A DNA stretch of 64,000 bases from Pseudoxanthomonas sp. Root630. GTDB lineage: Bacteria > Pseudomonadota > Gammaproteobacteria > Xanthomonadales > Xanthomonadaceae. The DNA lies in NCBI RefSeq assembly GCF_001427585.1, contig NZ_LMGY01000021.1:62001-126000 (forward strand), given 5' to 3'. The notes under the pieces are model-generated. The model did not search any database. It saw only the letters and a program-made list of their open reading frames with translations, and was not told the origin of the DNA. Positions 9,778 to 18,969 of this stretch are shown one piece after another. Made by a program: the position numbers and the translations under genes. The number at the start of each line of letters is the position of its first letter. The first letter of the stretch is position 1.

Positions 9778-10932
9778 ATGCTGATCCCGCCGCCCCTCGC
9801 GCTCTACGTGCACATGCCGTGGTGCGTGCGCAAATGTCCGTACTGCGATTTCAACTCGCACCAGGGCAAGGGCGAGTTGCCGTTCGATGCGTACATCGAC
9901 GCCCTGCTCCGCGACCTCGACCACGACCTGCCGCTGGTCTGGGGCCGCACCGTGCACAGCGTGTTCTTCGGCGGTGGCACGCCCAGCCTGTTCCCGCCGG
10001 AGGCGATCGATCGCTTCCTGCAGGGCGCGAGCAGCCGGCTGCGCTTCGCGCCCGGGCTGGAAGTGACGCTGGAGACCAATCCCGGTACCGCCGAGCATGG
10101 TCGCTTCGAGAACTACCGCGCCGCAGGCGTGAACCGCATCAGCTTCGGCATCCAGAGTTTCGATGATGCGAGCCTGCAGAAACTCGGCCGCATCCACGAC
10201 AGCCGCGAAGCCGAGCATGCGGTGAAGCTGGCGCAGGACGCCGGCCTGGACAACCTCAACCTCGACCTGATGTACGCCCTGCCCGGCCAGACGCTGGCGA
10301 TGGCCGAGCACGACCTGCAGCGCGCGTTCGCCCTGCAGCCCGCCCATGTCTCGCACTACCAGCTCACGCTGGAACCGAACACGGTCTTCTTCGCCCGGCC
10401 ACCGCAGGGCCTCCCCGACGACGACCACGCCTGGGACATGCAGGAGCACTGCCAGGCGCTGCTGGCCGATGCCGGTTACCAGCACTACGAGGTCAGCGCC
10501 TACGCCCGGCCGGGGCGGCGCTGCGCACATAACCTCAATTACTGGCGTTACGGCGATTACGTCGGGGTCGGGGCCGGCGCGCACGGCAAGATCACCGTGG
10601 GTGCGACGCAGCAGATCCTGCGCCGCTGGAAGGTCAAGCACCCCACCGCTTACCTCGCCGCCGCAGGCATGCCGGCGGCCATCGGCGGGGACGATGACAT
10701 CACCCCGGAGCGCCGGCCGTTCGAGTTCATGCTCAACGCGCTGCGCCTGCAGGAAGGCTTCGCCCTGGCCGATTTCGAGGCCACCACCGGCCTGGCTCGC
10801 GGCATCATCGCCGGGCCGTTGGCACACGCGTTGCAGCAGGGCTGGGTGACCTTGTCCGATACCCATGTCCACCCGACGGCGCTTGGCCGCCGTTTCACCA
10901 ATGATGTGATCGAACTCTTCCTCGACGCGTGA
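9778..10932 (+). CDS. hemW: Radical SAM heme chaperone HemW
   Basis: 384 residues. HemW is a radical-SAM protein formerly called HemN-like; it binds haem and delivers it to respiratory proteins, and lacks the extra Cys typical of true coproporphyrinogen dehydrogenase. The iron-sulfur motif CVRKCPYC sits at about residues 16-23, followed by the FFGGGTPSL and GVNRISFGIQSF segments and the C-terminal HemN_C region. It starts two bases after rdgB; rdgB-hemW adjacency is conserved. Confidence 0.94.
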   Translation: MLIPPPLALYVHMPWCVRKCPYCDFNSHQGKGELPFDAYIDALLRDLDHDLPLVWGRTVHSVFFGGGTPSLFPPEAIDRFLQGASSRLRFAPGLEVTLETNPGTAEHGRFENYRAAGVNRISFGIQSFDDASLQKLGRIHDSREAEHAVKLAQDAGLDNLNLDLMYALPGQTLAMAEHDLQRAFALQPAHVSHYQLTLEPNTVFFARPPQGLPDDDHAWDMQEHCQALLADAGYQHYEVSAYARPGRRCAHNLNYWRYGDYVGVGAGAHGKITVGATQQILRRWKVKHPTAYLAAAGMPAAIGGDDDITPERRPFEFMLNALRLQEGFALADFEATTGLARGIIAGPLAHALQQGWVTLSDTHVHPTALGRRFTNDVIELFLDA

Positions 10933-10981
10933 CGGCAGCGCCCGGGCCGGGGCGATGGATGGATGCGCGGGCTGCACGGGG

Positions 10982-10990
10982 TGTGATAAT
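10982..10990 (+). promoter_or_regulatory. Extended -10 promoter before the DUF1631 gene
   Basis: TGT followed by GATAAT, an extended -10, 30 bp before the ATG at 11021. No -35 is evident. Confidence 0.45.
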
Positions 10991-11020
10991 GATGGCGCCA
11001 CAGGGGAGCCCGCCGCACCG

Positions 11021-13558
11021 ATGACCGCGCCACGACCGCCTTCGCCCGCTGCCGCGCCGACCACGATTGCGTCGGCCGCGCTGCCCCTGCGCGTGCGCCG
11101 CGTGCTGCAGAACCTGTTCGACCACGTATCCACGGATTTCATCACCGCGCTCAACGCGATGCTGGTGGAATTCGAGCAGCAGCTGTTCAAGCAGGCCGAC
11201 CAGGCCCGCAGCAATCACCTCCAGGCGCAGGTGTTCGTCGACCTGCGCGCACTGCAGAAGCACCGCACCGAGCTGGCGCCGCACTACATGTTCGGCCTGG
11301 AAGCCGAACTGGCCGCCATCCGCGCGCCGCGCGCCAGCGGCGACACCCCGTCCGTCGCACGCCTGGACTACCAGACGCTGACGCTGGTCGAGGACGCCGT
11401 GATGGACCAGGAGATCGTGCTGCGCGAGGTCGCGCGCCGGCACGAGCAGCGCGGCAACGCGCAGATCCTGATGCTGGGCCAGCGCTTCGGCGTGCTCGCC
11501 GGCCAGCCCGCCTACGAGGCGGAAACGCTGCCGCTGGGCCCGAACCGCCTCTGCCATGTGCTGAAGGAAGCGGCGGCATGCCTGGATCTGTCACTGGACG
11601 CGCAACTCGTGCTGTACCGCACCTTCGACCAGAAGGTGATGCTGAACTACAGCGAGTGGGCCAACACGGTGAACCAGTTCCTGTCGCGCGAAGGCATCCT
11701 GCCCGGGCTGGTGTACACGCCACGGCGCGTGCGCGTGCAGGACGCCATCCGCCGGCACCCGCGCGATGAAGGCGACGGTGCGGCACGCCCGATGACCGGC
11801 TGGAACGGCCAGGGCACCACATCGCACTGGGCCACGCTGACACCCGAACAACTGCAGGCGGTCGCCGGCGCCATGCTGGGCAGCAGCCTGCCCGGCACAG
11901 GGGGCGGCAGCACGCCGCCACCGGTGCCGCCACGCGAAGCCGCGACGCCCGCGGGCGATACGGCAACCGCACCCGACAACAGCGCGGGCTCGTTCGAAGT
12001 CCTGCAGAAACTGCTGGCCATCCGTCGCGGCGGACTGCAGGCCGATGCGCAGGCACTGGCGGGCACCGCCTCCGGCGGCCTCGGCGCACTGGCCCAGGGA
12101 GGAGGAGGCGGCGCGACCGGCCCGGCCTCGGGGGGACCGGGCGGTGGCGGTAGCGGTAGCGGTGGCAGTGGAGGTTCGGCCGGCCATGGTGCGGCAGGCG
12201 GCGCGCACGCGGGCGGCCATGCCGCCGCGGCACCGCGCCTGTTGCCCACGCCCGATGTGCTGACCGCATTGCAGGCCATGCAGGCGGCACCGCTGCCGGC
12301 TCGCACGCCCGACCAGCCGCGCCGAACGGTGCAGGACCTGCAGCAGACCATGCTCGCCGCCGCACGCGCGCAGCACGGTCCCCATGCCGCACTCGCAAGC
12401 GCGGATTCGGACACCTTCGAACTGCTGGACCTGCTCTACAACGAGATCGAGCGCGAGGTGCAGCACGACGCGCCCGCCGCCGACATGCTGGTCCGGCTGC
12501 AGGTGCCGGTGGTGCAGGCAGCGCTGCGCGACCGCAACTTCTTCCTGCGCGCACAGCATCCCGCCCGCGACCTGCTCAACACCGTGGCGGAATCCGGTGC
12601 GACCTGGCTGGGCGAAGACGACGTGGACCCGCACCTGGTGCAGAAGCTGCACAAGGCCGTCGAGACCGTGGTGGAGACGTACGAAGGCGACGAAACCGTC
12701 TTCGAGGACGCCCAGCGCGATGTGCAGCAGCACCTGCAGGCGGCCGTGCGCAAGGCCGAACTGGCCGAGCGCCGGCAAGTCGAGGCCGCACGCGGCAAGG
12801 ACCGCCTGGAGATCGCCAAGCAGCGCGCCGCCGAGACGATCGAATCGGCGATGGCCGAGGCCAAGCCGCAGAAGTTCGTGCAGGCGCTGCTCAGCCAGGC
12901 CTGGGCCGACGTGCTCACGCTCACCCAGTTGCGCAACGGCGAGTCGTCCGGCGAGTGGGCCGATCAGCTGCAGACCACGCTGGAAATCGTCGCCGCCACC
13001 ACCACCACCGCGCAAGGCGCCAATCCCGATTTGGCCGGCAAGGTGGAGAAGTCGCTGGTGCAGGTGGGTTACCACGAGGACGAAGCGGCCGCGATCGCGC
13101 GCCGGCTCTCCAGCGTGGAGGAGGACGAGACCACGTCCCGCACCGAACTGACCGCACGACTGAAGGCGCGCGCGCGCCTGGGTGGGCAGAACGAAGTCAA
13201 GAAGAAGCCCGCGCAGCCGCGCACGCCGCAGGAGCAGGAGTGCTACGACTACCTGCGCACGCTGCCGTTCGGCACCTGGTTCGAGTTCACCCGCAACCAG
13301 CAGGGCGACGTGCAGCGGCAGCGCCTGTCCTGGTTCAGCCCGGTCACCGGCAACGCCTTGTTCGTCAACCAGCGCGGCCAGCGCGTGGGCGAGCATTCGC
13401 TGGACACGCTGGCGCACCTGATGGCCAAGGGCCAGGCGCAGGTGGTCACCGAGGACCGCGGCCGCCTGATCGACCGCGCATGGAACGCCACGCTCAACGC
13501 GCTGCGCAGCCTGACCGGCCGCCGCAGCGACGCCGAACCCGCAGGAGACGCCGCATGA
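11021..13558 (+). CDS. DUF1631 family protein
   Basis: 845 residues, cytoplasmic, no signal or membrane segment. The ATG at 11021 is chosen over an upstream in-frame ATG because the earlier reading is Cys/Gly-rich, precedes the likely promoter and is not family-like. The N-terminal 200 residues and the C-terminal half match DUF1631, often mislabelled thymidine phosphorylase in Xanthomonas. Between them lies a low-complexity linker (about residues 355-410) made almost wholly of Gly, Ser, Ala and His. The last 90 residues (TPQEQECYDYLRTLPFGTW onward) resemble a PilZ-like beta barrel. Its stop overlaps the following PilZ gene by four bases, so both are made together. Function unknown; a link to c-di-GMP or surface behaviour is inference from the PilZ partner. 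Confidence 0.85.
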   Translation: MTAPRPPSPAAAPTTIASAALPLRVRRVLQNLFDHVSTDFITALNAMLVEFEQQLFKQADQARSNHLQAQVFVDLRALQKHRTELAPHYMFGLEAELAAIRAPRASGDTPSVARLDYQTLTLVEDAVMDQEIVLREVARRHEQRGNAQILMLGQRFGVLAGQPAYEAETLPLGPNRLCHVLKEAAACLDLSLDAQLVLYRTFDQKVMLNYSEWANTVNQFLSREGILPGLVYTPRRVRVQDAIRRHPRDEGDGAARPMTGWNGQGTTSHWATLTPEQLQAVAGAMLGSSLPGTGGGSTPPPVPPREAATPAGDTATAPDNSAGSFEVLQKLLAIRRGGLQADAQALAGTASGGLGALAQGGGGGATGPASGGPGGGGSGSGGSGGSAGHGAAGGAHAGGHAAAAPRLLPTPDVLTALQAMQAAPLPARTPDQPRRTVQDLQQTMLAAARAQHGPHAALASADSDTFELLDLLYNEIEREVQHDAPAADMLVRLQVPVVQAALRDRNFFLRAQHPARDLLNTVAESGATWLGEDDVDPHLVQKLHKAVETVVETYEGDETVFEDAQRDVQQHLQAAVRKAELAERRQVEAARGKDRLEIAKQRAAETIESAMAEAKPQKFVQALLSQAWADVLTLTQLRNGESSGEWADQLQTTLEIVAATTTTAQGANPDLAGKVEKSLVQVGYHEDEAAAIARRLSSVEEDETTSRTELTARLKARARLGGQNEVKKKPAQPRTPQEQECYDYLRTLPFGTWFEFTRNQQGDVQRQRLSWFSPVTGNALFVNQRGQRVGEHSLDTLAHLMAKGQAQVVTEDRGRLIDRAWNATLNALRSLTGRRSDAEPAGDAA

Positions 13559-13902
13559 TGCGCGAGTTCCGCCGCGCCCGCCGGCGCAGCGTGCCCAAGC
13601 CCGTGGCCGTGTTCGACCTGATGACCGAGCAGGTCATCGGCCGGCTCGGCAACCTGTCCGAATCGGGCATGCTGCTGGTGGCGACCGAACCGGTCATCGA
13701 AGACGCGCTGTACCAGTTGCGCTTCCACCTGCGCGACGACCGCGGCCAGGACGTGCCGATCGATGTCGGCGCGCACCTGCTGTGGTCCGCGCCGGCCAAC
13801 ACGCCCGGCCAGGCGTTTGCCGGCCTGCGCTTCCTGACCATCGACCGCGAGCCACTGGAGCGCCTGCGCCAGTGGGTCAACGCCGGGCCCGAAGCCGAGT
13901 AG
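13555..13902 (+). CDS. PilZ domain protein (probable c-di-GMP receptor)
   Basis: 115 residues, one PilZ domain. Both c-di-GMP-binding elements are present: an Arg-rich N-terminus (RRARRR, RxxxR-type) and NLSESG, matching D/NxSxxG. It therefore probably binds c-di-GMP. The ATG sits in an ATGA overlap with the DUF1631 gene and has a good AGGAG ribosome site at 13543-13547, indicating translational coupling and a shared job. Confidence 0.88.
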   Translation: MMREFRRARRRSVPKPVAVFDLMTEQVIGRLGNLSESGMLLVATEPVIEDALYQLRFHLRDDRGQDVPIDVGAHLLWSAPANTPGQAFAGLRFLTIDREPLERLRQWVNAGPEAE

Positions 13903-13969
13903 GAACCCCACCGCGGCCCGCATGGGCCGGATGCGGCAAAATGGCGGTTCTTCCGCAAGAGCTGCCGCC

Positions 13970-15310
13970 ATGAATGCCCCCGCCGATCTCGCCGCCCGCC
14001 TCGTCCCGCTCTACGCCGACCACCTGGCGATGATGAAGCGCCGCGCCGACGACGCATTGGCGCGCGGCGGCTTCGACCACCTGGTCGTACCCAGCGGTAC
14101 GCAGCACTGGCAGGTGTTCGACGACCGCGACTATCCCTACGCGGTCAACCCGCAATTCAAGGCCTGGCTGCCGATGACGCGGCTGCCCTACAGCTGGCTG
14201 GTGTACACGCCGGGCGAGCGCCCGAAGGTGGTCTTCTACCAGCCGTTCGACTACTGGCACGTCGTGCCGGATGCGCCCAGCGGCTGGTGGGTGGACCACT
14301 TCGACATCCACATCATCCGCAAGCCCGACGAGGCGATCGCGCTGCTGCCACCGGCCGCGCGCAGTGCGATCCTCGGCGAACCGCAGAGCGCGCTCGGCGA
14401 TTACGTGCCGAACAACCCCGAGCCCGTCATCCAGTACCTGGAATACCAGCGCTCCTACAAGACGCCATACGAGATCGCGTTGATGCGCCAGGCGCAGCGC
14501 CTGGCCGTGCGCGGGCACCGTGCGGCGGAAGCGGCGTTCCGCGCGGGCGAGAGCGAATTCGGCATCCACATGGCGTACTGCAGCGCCGTCGGCCAGGACG
14601 CCAACGACCTGCCGTACGGCAACATCATCGGCCTCAACGAACACGCCGCGGTGCTGCATTACACCGAACTGCAGCGCGTCGCACCGGCGCCGCTGCGCAG
14701 CTTCCTGATCGACGCCGGCGCCAGCTTCCACGGCTATGCCAGCGACATCACCCGTACCTACGCCTACGATACCGGCAGCGAGTTCCAGGCGATGATCGAT
14801 GCGGTGGACGCCGCGCAGCAGGCGATGTGCGCCGGCGTGCGCAGCGGCGTGGACTACAAGCGCCTGCACGTGGACGCGCACCTCACCCTGATGGGCATCC
14901 TGAAAGACTTCGGCGTCATCACCGTGTCGCCGGAAGCCGCGCTGGCCACCGGCGTCAGCGCGGCGTTCTTCCCGCACGGCCTGGGCCATCCCATCGGCCT
15001 GCAGGTGCACGACGTGGCCGGCTTCGCGGCGAGCGACCGCGGCGGCCGCATCGAACGCCCCGCCGGTCATCCCTACCTGCGCATGACCCGCGTGCTGGAA
15101 CCGGGCATGGTCGTCACCATCGAGCCCGGCCTGTACTTCATCGACCTGCTGCTGGACGAGGTGAAGAAGAACGGCCACGCCGCCAGCATCGACTGGGCGC
15201 GCGTCGATGCCTTCCGCCCTTACGGCGGCATCCGCATCGAGGACGAAGTGCTCTGCACGGAAAGCGACGCCGACAACCTGACCCGGCCGGCATTCGCCGA
15301 AGCGCGCTGA
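13970..15310 (+). CDS. pepQ: Xaa-Pro dipeptidase
   Basis: 446 residues, close to the 443 of E. coli PepQ. It cleaves Xaa-Pro dipeptides using two metal ions. All five metal ligands are visible in order: Asp and Asp in DAGASFHGYASDITRTY, His in HGLGHPIGLQVHD, Glu in TIEPGLY and Glu in GIRIEDEV. The start at 13970 begins the family-like MNAPADLAARL; the 16-codon extension lies upstream of it over a possible -10 (CAAAAT near 13936) and is rejected. Confidence 0.92.
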   Translation: MNAPADLAARLVPLYADHLAMMKRRADDALARGGFDHLVVPSGTQHWQVFDDRDYPYAVNPQFKAWLPMTRLPYSWLVYTPGERPKVVFYQPFDYWHVVPDAPSGWWVDHFDIHIIRKPDEAIALLPPAARSAILGEPQSALGDYVPNNPEPVIQYLEYQRSYKTPYEIALMRQAQRLAVRGHRAAEAAFRAGESEFGIHMAYCSAVGQDANDLPYGNIIGLNEHAAVLHYTELQRVAPAPLRSFLIDAGASFHGYASDITRTYAYDTGSEFQAMIDAVDAAQQAMCAGVRSGVDYKRLHVDAHLTLMGILKDFGVITVSPEAALATGVSAAFFPHGLGHPIGLQVHDVAGFAASDRGGRIERPAGHPYLRMTRVLEPGMVVTIEPGLYFIDLLLDEVKKNGHAASIDWARVDAFRPYGGIRIEDEVLCTESDADNLTRPAFAEAR

Positions 15311-15332
15311 ACCACACTACGGGACGGCAGGC

Positions 15333-15665
15333 ATGATGTTCATGATCGGCCAGGGGGAACAGGTGGTATCGGTCGGTCCGCCCGAACCGCACCATTGCCC
15401 GCGCTGCGACGAAATGCGCGAGTTCGAGCCGCAGTTCAAGTACAAGTACGGCCGCTTCGACCTGCTGTTCGGGTTCGTCTACGGCCGGCGCTACCAGCTT
15501 GCCTGCCCCGTCTGCCAGCATGGCTGGCTGCTCGACACGAAGGAAGCTCAGCGGCTGTATGGCCGCCCCGACATCCCCTTGCGCCTGCGCTACGGCCTGG
15601 TGTTCCTGTTGGGTGTGTTCGCAGCGCTTGGGGCGGCGTCACTGGCGATGCCACCGGCGGGCTGA
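15333..15665 (+). CDS. Small zinc-ribbon membrane protein of unknown function
   Basis: 110 residues, not recognised by name. Two CxxC pairs (CPRC near 22-25 and CPVC near 59-62) form a probable zinc ribbon, followed by one hydrophobic helix (about 86-107, YGLVFLLGVFAALGAASLAM) that would anchor it in the inner membrane. It follows pepQ by 22 bp on the same strand. The start may be 15333 or the next Met codon. Confidence 0.7.
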   Translation: MMFMIGQGEQVVSVGPPEPHHCPRCDEMREFEPQFKYKYGRFDLLFGFVYGRRYQLACPVCQHGWLLDTKEAQRLYGRPDIPLRLRYGLVFLLGVFAALGAASLAMPPAG

Positions 15666-15720
15666 CACACTCGCGCCTTCAGCGAACGGCGCTTCGTCAC
15701 GACACCCTTGGAGGTCCATC

Positions 15721-16101
15721 ATGGAACGCGTCACCGGCATCGGCGGCATCTTCTTCAAATCGGCGGACCCCAAGGCGCTCAGTGCGTGGTACCGCGACCA
15801 CCTCGGGCTCGACGTGTCGGACTGGGGCGGCGCGATCTTCCCGTGGGGCGGTGAAGGCAGCCCGCCCGGCATGACCCTCTGGAGTCCGTTCAAGCAGGAC
15901 ACCAGCTACATGGCGCCCAGCACCGCGAGCTTCATGATCAATTTCCGCGTAGCCGACCTGGACGCGCTGCTGGCGGTGCTGCGCGAGGAAGGCTGCAACG
16001 TCGTCGGCGACCCGCAAGTGTCCGAACAGGGCAAATTCGGCTGGGTACTCGACCCGGAAGGCAACAAGGTCGAGTTGTGGGAACCGCCCGCAGGGCAGTG
16101 A
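15721..16101 (+). CDS. VOC family protein
   Basis: 126 residues, one glyoxalase-like VOC module: FFKSADPKALSAWYRDHLGL at the N-terminus and VLDPEGNKVELWEPP at the C-terminus, the latter carrying the usual metal-ligand Glu. It belongs to a run of three small proteins (VOC, YCII, GFA) within 1.3 kb; the substrate is unknown. Confidence 0.88.
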   Translation: MERVTGIGGIFFKSADPKALSAWYRDHLGLDVSDWGGAIFPWGGEGSPPGMTLWSPFKQDTSYMAPSTASFMINFRVADLDALLAVLREEGCNVVGDPQVSEQGKFGWVLDPEGNKVELWEPPAGQ

Positions 16102-16116
16102 CGGAGGCACGAGGCC

Positions 16117-16512
16117 ATGACGACATCCGATTACCTCCTGATTTCCCGCGGCCAGTGGGACGAATCCGCGTCGCCGCAGGATGTGCAGGACGCGATCGAC
16201 CGCTTCTACACCTGGTACGAACGCGGATTGGCCGAGGGCACTCTGAAGCCCGGTAGCCGACTGGAAGCGCGCGGCAAGTGCGTCGCGCGCGATGGCATCA
16301 CCGATGGGCCGTTCGCCGAAGCGAAAGAGCTGGTGGGCGGCTACTGGTTCATCGTGGCGGACTCGCTCGAAGACGCTGCGCGCATCGCCTCGGAGAATCC
16401 CTGCCTGGCCTTCGGTCTGACACTGGAGATCCGGCCGCTGGAAGCAGCGCGTGCCCGCGCCGAGGACGTGACCAACGAAACGCCCGCGGCCTGGCGTTCC
16501 CGCGGCGGCTGA
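16117..16512 (+). CDS. YCII-related (DGPF domain) protein
   Basis: 131 residues with the YCII/DGPF signature ITDGPFAEAKELVGGYWFI. Members of this fold sit in many stress and sigma-factor operons, and their reactions are mostly unknown. It lies 15 bp after the VOC gene and 9 bp before the GFA gene, so the three probably share a transcript. Confidence 0.88.
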   Translation: MTTSDYLLISRGQWDESASPQDVQDAIDRFYTWYERGLAEGTLKPGSRLEARGKCVARDGITDGPFAEAKELVGGYWFIVADSLEDAARIASENPCLAFGLTLEIRPLEAARARAEDVTNETPAAWRSRGG

Positions 16513-16521
16513 TCCGCGCCG

Positions 16522-16959
16522 ATGACCGCGCCCCGCGCGACGCTCCAGGGCGGCTGCCATTGCGGGGCGATCACCCTCGCGTTCTCCACCGCGCTGGTGC
16601 CGGCAGATACGGCGCCACGCGCCTGCGATTGCAGCTTCTGTCGCGCGCATGGCGCAGCGTGGGTGTCGGACGCGGACGCGCAACTGCTCATCCATGCGCA
16701 TCGTCCTGAACGTCTGCGCCGCTACCGACAGGGCTCGCTGGCCGCGCAATTCCTGCTGTGCGGCGAGTGCGGCGTACTGGTCGCGGTGGTGTTCGAGGAC
16801 AGCGGGCGCACGTACGCGGCGGTCAACACCGGGTGTCTGGAGGAGCGCGACGCCTTCGCGTCCACGGCATCGGCCTCGCCACAGCGCCTGTCACCTGGGG
16901 ACAAGCTCGCGCGCTGGCGTCAGCTGTGGATTGGAGAGGTAAGCGTGCAGTTGATGTAA
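16522..16959 (+). CDS. GFA family (S-(hydroxymethyl)glutathione synthase-like) zinc protein
   Basis: 145 residues with the zinc-binding Cys pattern of the GFA fold: GGCHCGAI, CDCSFC and LLCGECG. The family is named for a glutathione-dependent formaldehyde-activating enzyme, but most members have no tested activity. It is last in the VOC-YCII-GFA run and converges with pepP eight bases away. Confidence 0.87.
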   Translation: MTAPRATLQGGCHCGAITLAFSTALVPADTAPRACDCSFCRAHGAAWVSDADAQLLIHAHRPERLRRYRQGSLAAQFLLCGECGVLVAVVFEDSGRTYAAVNTGCLEERDAFASTASASPQRLSPGDKLARWRQLWIGEVSVQLM

Positions 16960-16966
16960 GCCGCCC

Positions 16967-18292
16967 TCAGGCGGACGCCATCACCGCTTCGATCTCGTCG
17001 GCGCTGCGCGCCAGCGCGTCGGTCAGCACGACCGGGCCGTCGGCGGTGACCAGCACGTCGTCCTCGGTGCGGATGCCGATGCCGCGCCACTTCGCATCCA
17101 CCGAGGTGTCGTCGTGCGAGACGTACAGCCCGGGCTCGATGGTGAAGGCCATGCCGGGTTCCAGCAGGCGCGACTCGCCGTCGATGCGGTAATCGCCCAC
17201 GTCGTGCACGTCCAGGCCCAGCCAGTGGCCGGTCTTGTGGCGGTAGAAGCGGCGGTAGGTGCCTTCGGCCAGGTGCTTCTGCAGCTTGCCTTTCAGCAGA
17301 CCGAGCCGCAGCAGGCCCTCGGTGAGCGTCTCCACGGCGGCCACGTGGCCGGCTTCGTAGGGCACGCCCACGCGCGCGCAATCCAGCGCGGCACGCTGCG
17401 CATCGCCCACCAGGTCGTGCAACGCGCGCTGCGCCGGGGTGAAACGGCCGTTGACCGGGAACGTGCGGGTGATGTCCGAGGCGTAGCCGCGGTATTCGGC
17501 GCCGGCATCGATCAGTACCAGGTCGCCGTCGCGCGCCTGCGCGGTGTTGGCGCGGTAGTGCAGCACGCAAGCGTTGTGGCCGGCGCCGACGATGCTGTTG
17601 TAGGCCGGCCAGGCGTCGTTGGCGCGGAACACGCGCTCCAGCTCCGCCTGCAATTCGTATTCGCGGATGCCGGCGCGCGCGGCGCGCATCGCGGCCTGGT
17701 GCGCCTGCACGCTGATGTCGGACGCACGCTGCATCAGCTTGATCTCGTCCTTCGACTTGAACAGGCGCAGGTCGTGCAGCAGGTGCCCGAGCTCGAGGAA
17801 CTCGTGCGGCGGCTGCGCGCCCTGGCGCACCTGCGCGCGCACGTGGCGCACCCAGCCGATCAGCTTCAGGTCGAAGTCGGCATCGCGGCCGAAGTGGTAG
17901 TACACCCGCGAACGGCCTTCCAGCAGCCCGGGCAGGATTTCGTCGAGATCGTCGATGGGATAGGCGTCGTCCATCCCGTAGTCGTTGACGGCGCCGTCCT
18001 GGCCGGCGCGAGGACCATCCCAGCCTTCGCGCTCGGGATCGCGTTCGCGGCAGAACAGGATCGCTTCGCCATGCTTGCGGCCCGGCACCAATACCAGCAC
18101 CGCGTCCGGCTCGGGGAAACCGCACAGGTACCAGAAGTCGGAATCCTGCCGGTACGGGTAGTGGGTGTCGTGGCTGCGGATGCGCTCGGGCGCGGCCGGC
18201 AGCACCAGGATGGCGTCGTTGCCGGCCATCCGCATCAGCTGCCGGCGCCGGCGGACGAACTCCGCCGCGGTGATGCCGGTCAGCGCTTTCAT
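16967..18292 (-). CDS. pepP: Xaa-Pro aminopeptidase P
   Basis: 441 residues, matching E. coli PepP. It releases the N-terminal residue from Xaa-Pro peptides. Five metal ligands are present: Asp/Asp in DAGAEYRGYASDITRTF, His in HKTGHWLGLDVHD, Glu in TIEPGLYV and Glu in GIRTEDDV. The start at 18292 shares one base with the UPF0149 stop (TGATG), showing coupling. UPF0149-pepP is the conserved ygfB-pepP arrangement; in E. coli ubiH follows, but here no ubi gene follows. Confidence 0.94.
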   Translation of the reverse strand: MKALTGITAAEFVRRRRQLMRMAGNDAILVLPAAPERIRSHDTHYPYRQDSDFWYLCGFPEPDAVLVLVPGRKHGEAILFCRERDPEREGWDGPRAGQDGAVNDYGMDDAYPIDDLDEILPGLLEGRSRVYYHFGRDADFDLKLIGWVRHVRAQVRQGAQPPHEFLELGHLLHDLRLFKSKDEIKLMQRASDISVQAHQAAMRAARAGIREYELQAELERVFRANDAWPAYNSIVGAGHNACVLHYRANTAQARDGDLVLIDAGAEYRGYASDITRTFPVNGRFTPAQRALHDLVGDAQRAALDCARVGVPYEAGHVAAVETLTEGLLRLGLLKGKLQKHLAEGTYRRFYRHKTGHWLGLDVHDVGDYRIDGESRLLEPGMAFTIEPGLYVSHDDTSVDAKWRGIGIRTEDDVLVTADGPVVLTDALARSADEIEAVMASA

Positions 18293-18834
18293 CAGTTCAG
18301 GCTCCGGCGATGCCGGGGCCCGAGCACGCAATCACCATGCAGCAGCAGGGCTGCGACGCGGACGAACTCTTCCAGTTCGGCCAGCGCGTCCTCGTCTTCC
18401 TCGTCCTCGCTGCTTTCGGCCGAGGCCTTGGCGAGGCGCGCAAGATCCTGCAGCGCTTCCTGGCCTTCCTCCGACAGCGGCGGCGTGGCGCCGGCGGCGA
18501 GCCCGAACGCACCCAGGAACCCGCGACACCAGCCGAACAGCGCTTCGGCACGCTCGTCCAGCGAGCGGTCGGCGGCAGGCAGCAGCAGATCGAACGAGAA
18601 ACCGCGATCCTCCAGCTGGACGACGGCGGTTTCGCGCAACTGGTCCAGGACGCTGCCGGGCACAGGCGCAGGCAGGGCATCGTCGGCCAGCGCGCGTGCC
18701 AGCCAGGTGCCGTCGGCGGCACCGCCACCGGCGAGCCAGCCGCACAACGCGCCGTGCAGTTCCGAGGCGTCCGTCGCCAGTCCCAACTGGCGGGAAGCCG
18801 CATCGACGGCGGCGATATCGGGAAGGTCGGGCAT
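18292..18834 (-). CDS. ygfB: UPF0149 (YgfB) family protein
   Basis: 180 residues. The N-terminal GLATDASELHGALCGWLAGGG and central WCRGFLGAFGLA segments match YgfB/UPF0149. The C-terminal region (about 140-158) is a run of acidic residues (SSEDEEDEDALAELEEF). YgfB proteins have been reported to modulate transcription factor activity in Pseudomonas; the role here is unknown. It leads pepP on one transcript. Confidence 0.9.
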   Translation of the reverse strand: MPDLPDIAAVDAASRQLGLATDASELHGALCGWLAGGGAADGTWLARALADDALPAPVPGSVLDQLRETAVVQLEDRGFSFDLLLPAADRSLDERAEALFGWCRGFLGAFGLAAGATPPLSEEGQEALQDLARLAKASAESSEDEEDEDALAELEEFVRVAALLLHGDCVLGPRHRRSLN

Positions 18835-18874
18835 AGAAGAACGCAATCCGCTGGAGGTTTCGGACAACCCCGCG

Positions 18875-18883
18875 ATTGTACCA
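18875..18883 (-). promoter_or_regulatory. Extended -10 promoter for ygfB-pepP
   Basis: On the minus strand TGG then TACAAT, an extended -10, about 40 bp before the UPF0149 start. No -35 match. Confidence 0.5.
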
Positions 18884-18969
18884 ACGAAAAGCCGCGTCCC
18901 GGCTTGTTGTGCATGTGTACGCATGCCTACACTCCGATATCGCCTCGGCCCGGACGGTTCGTCCACCCC

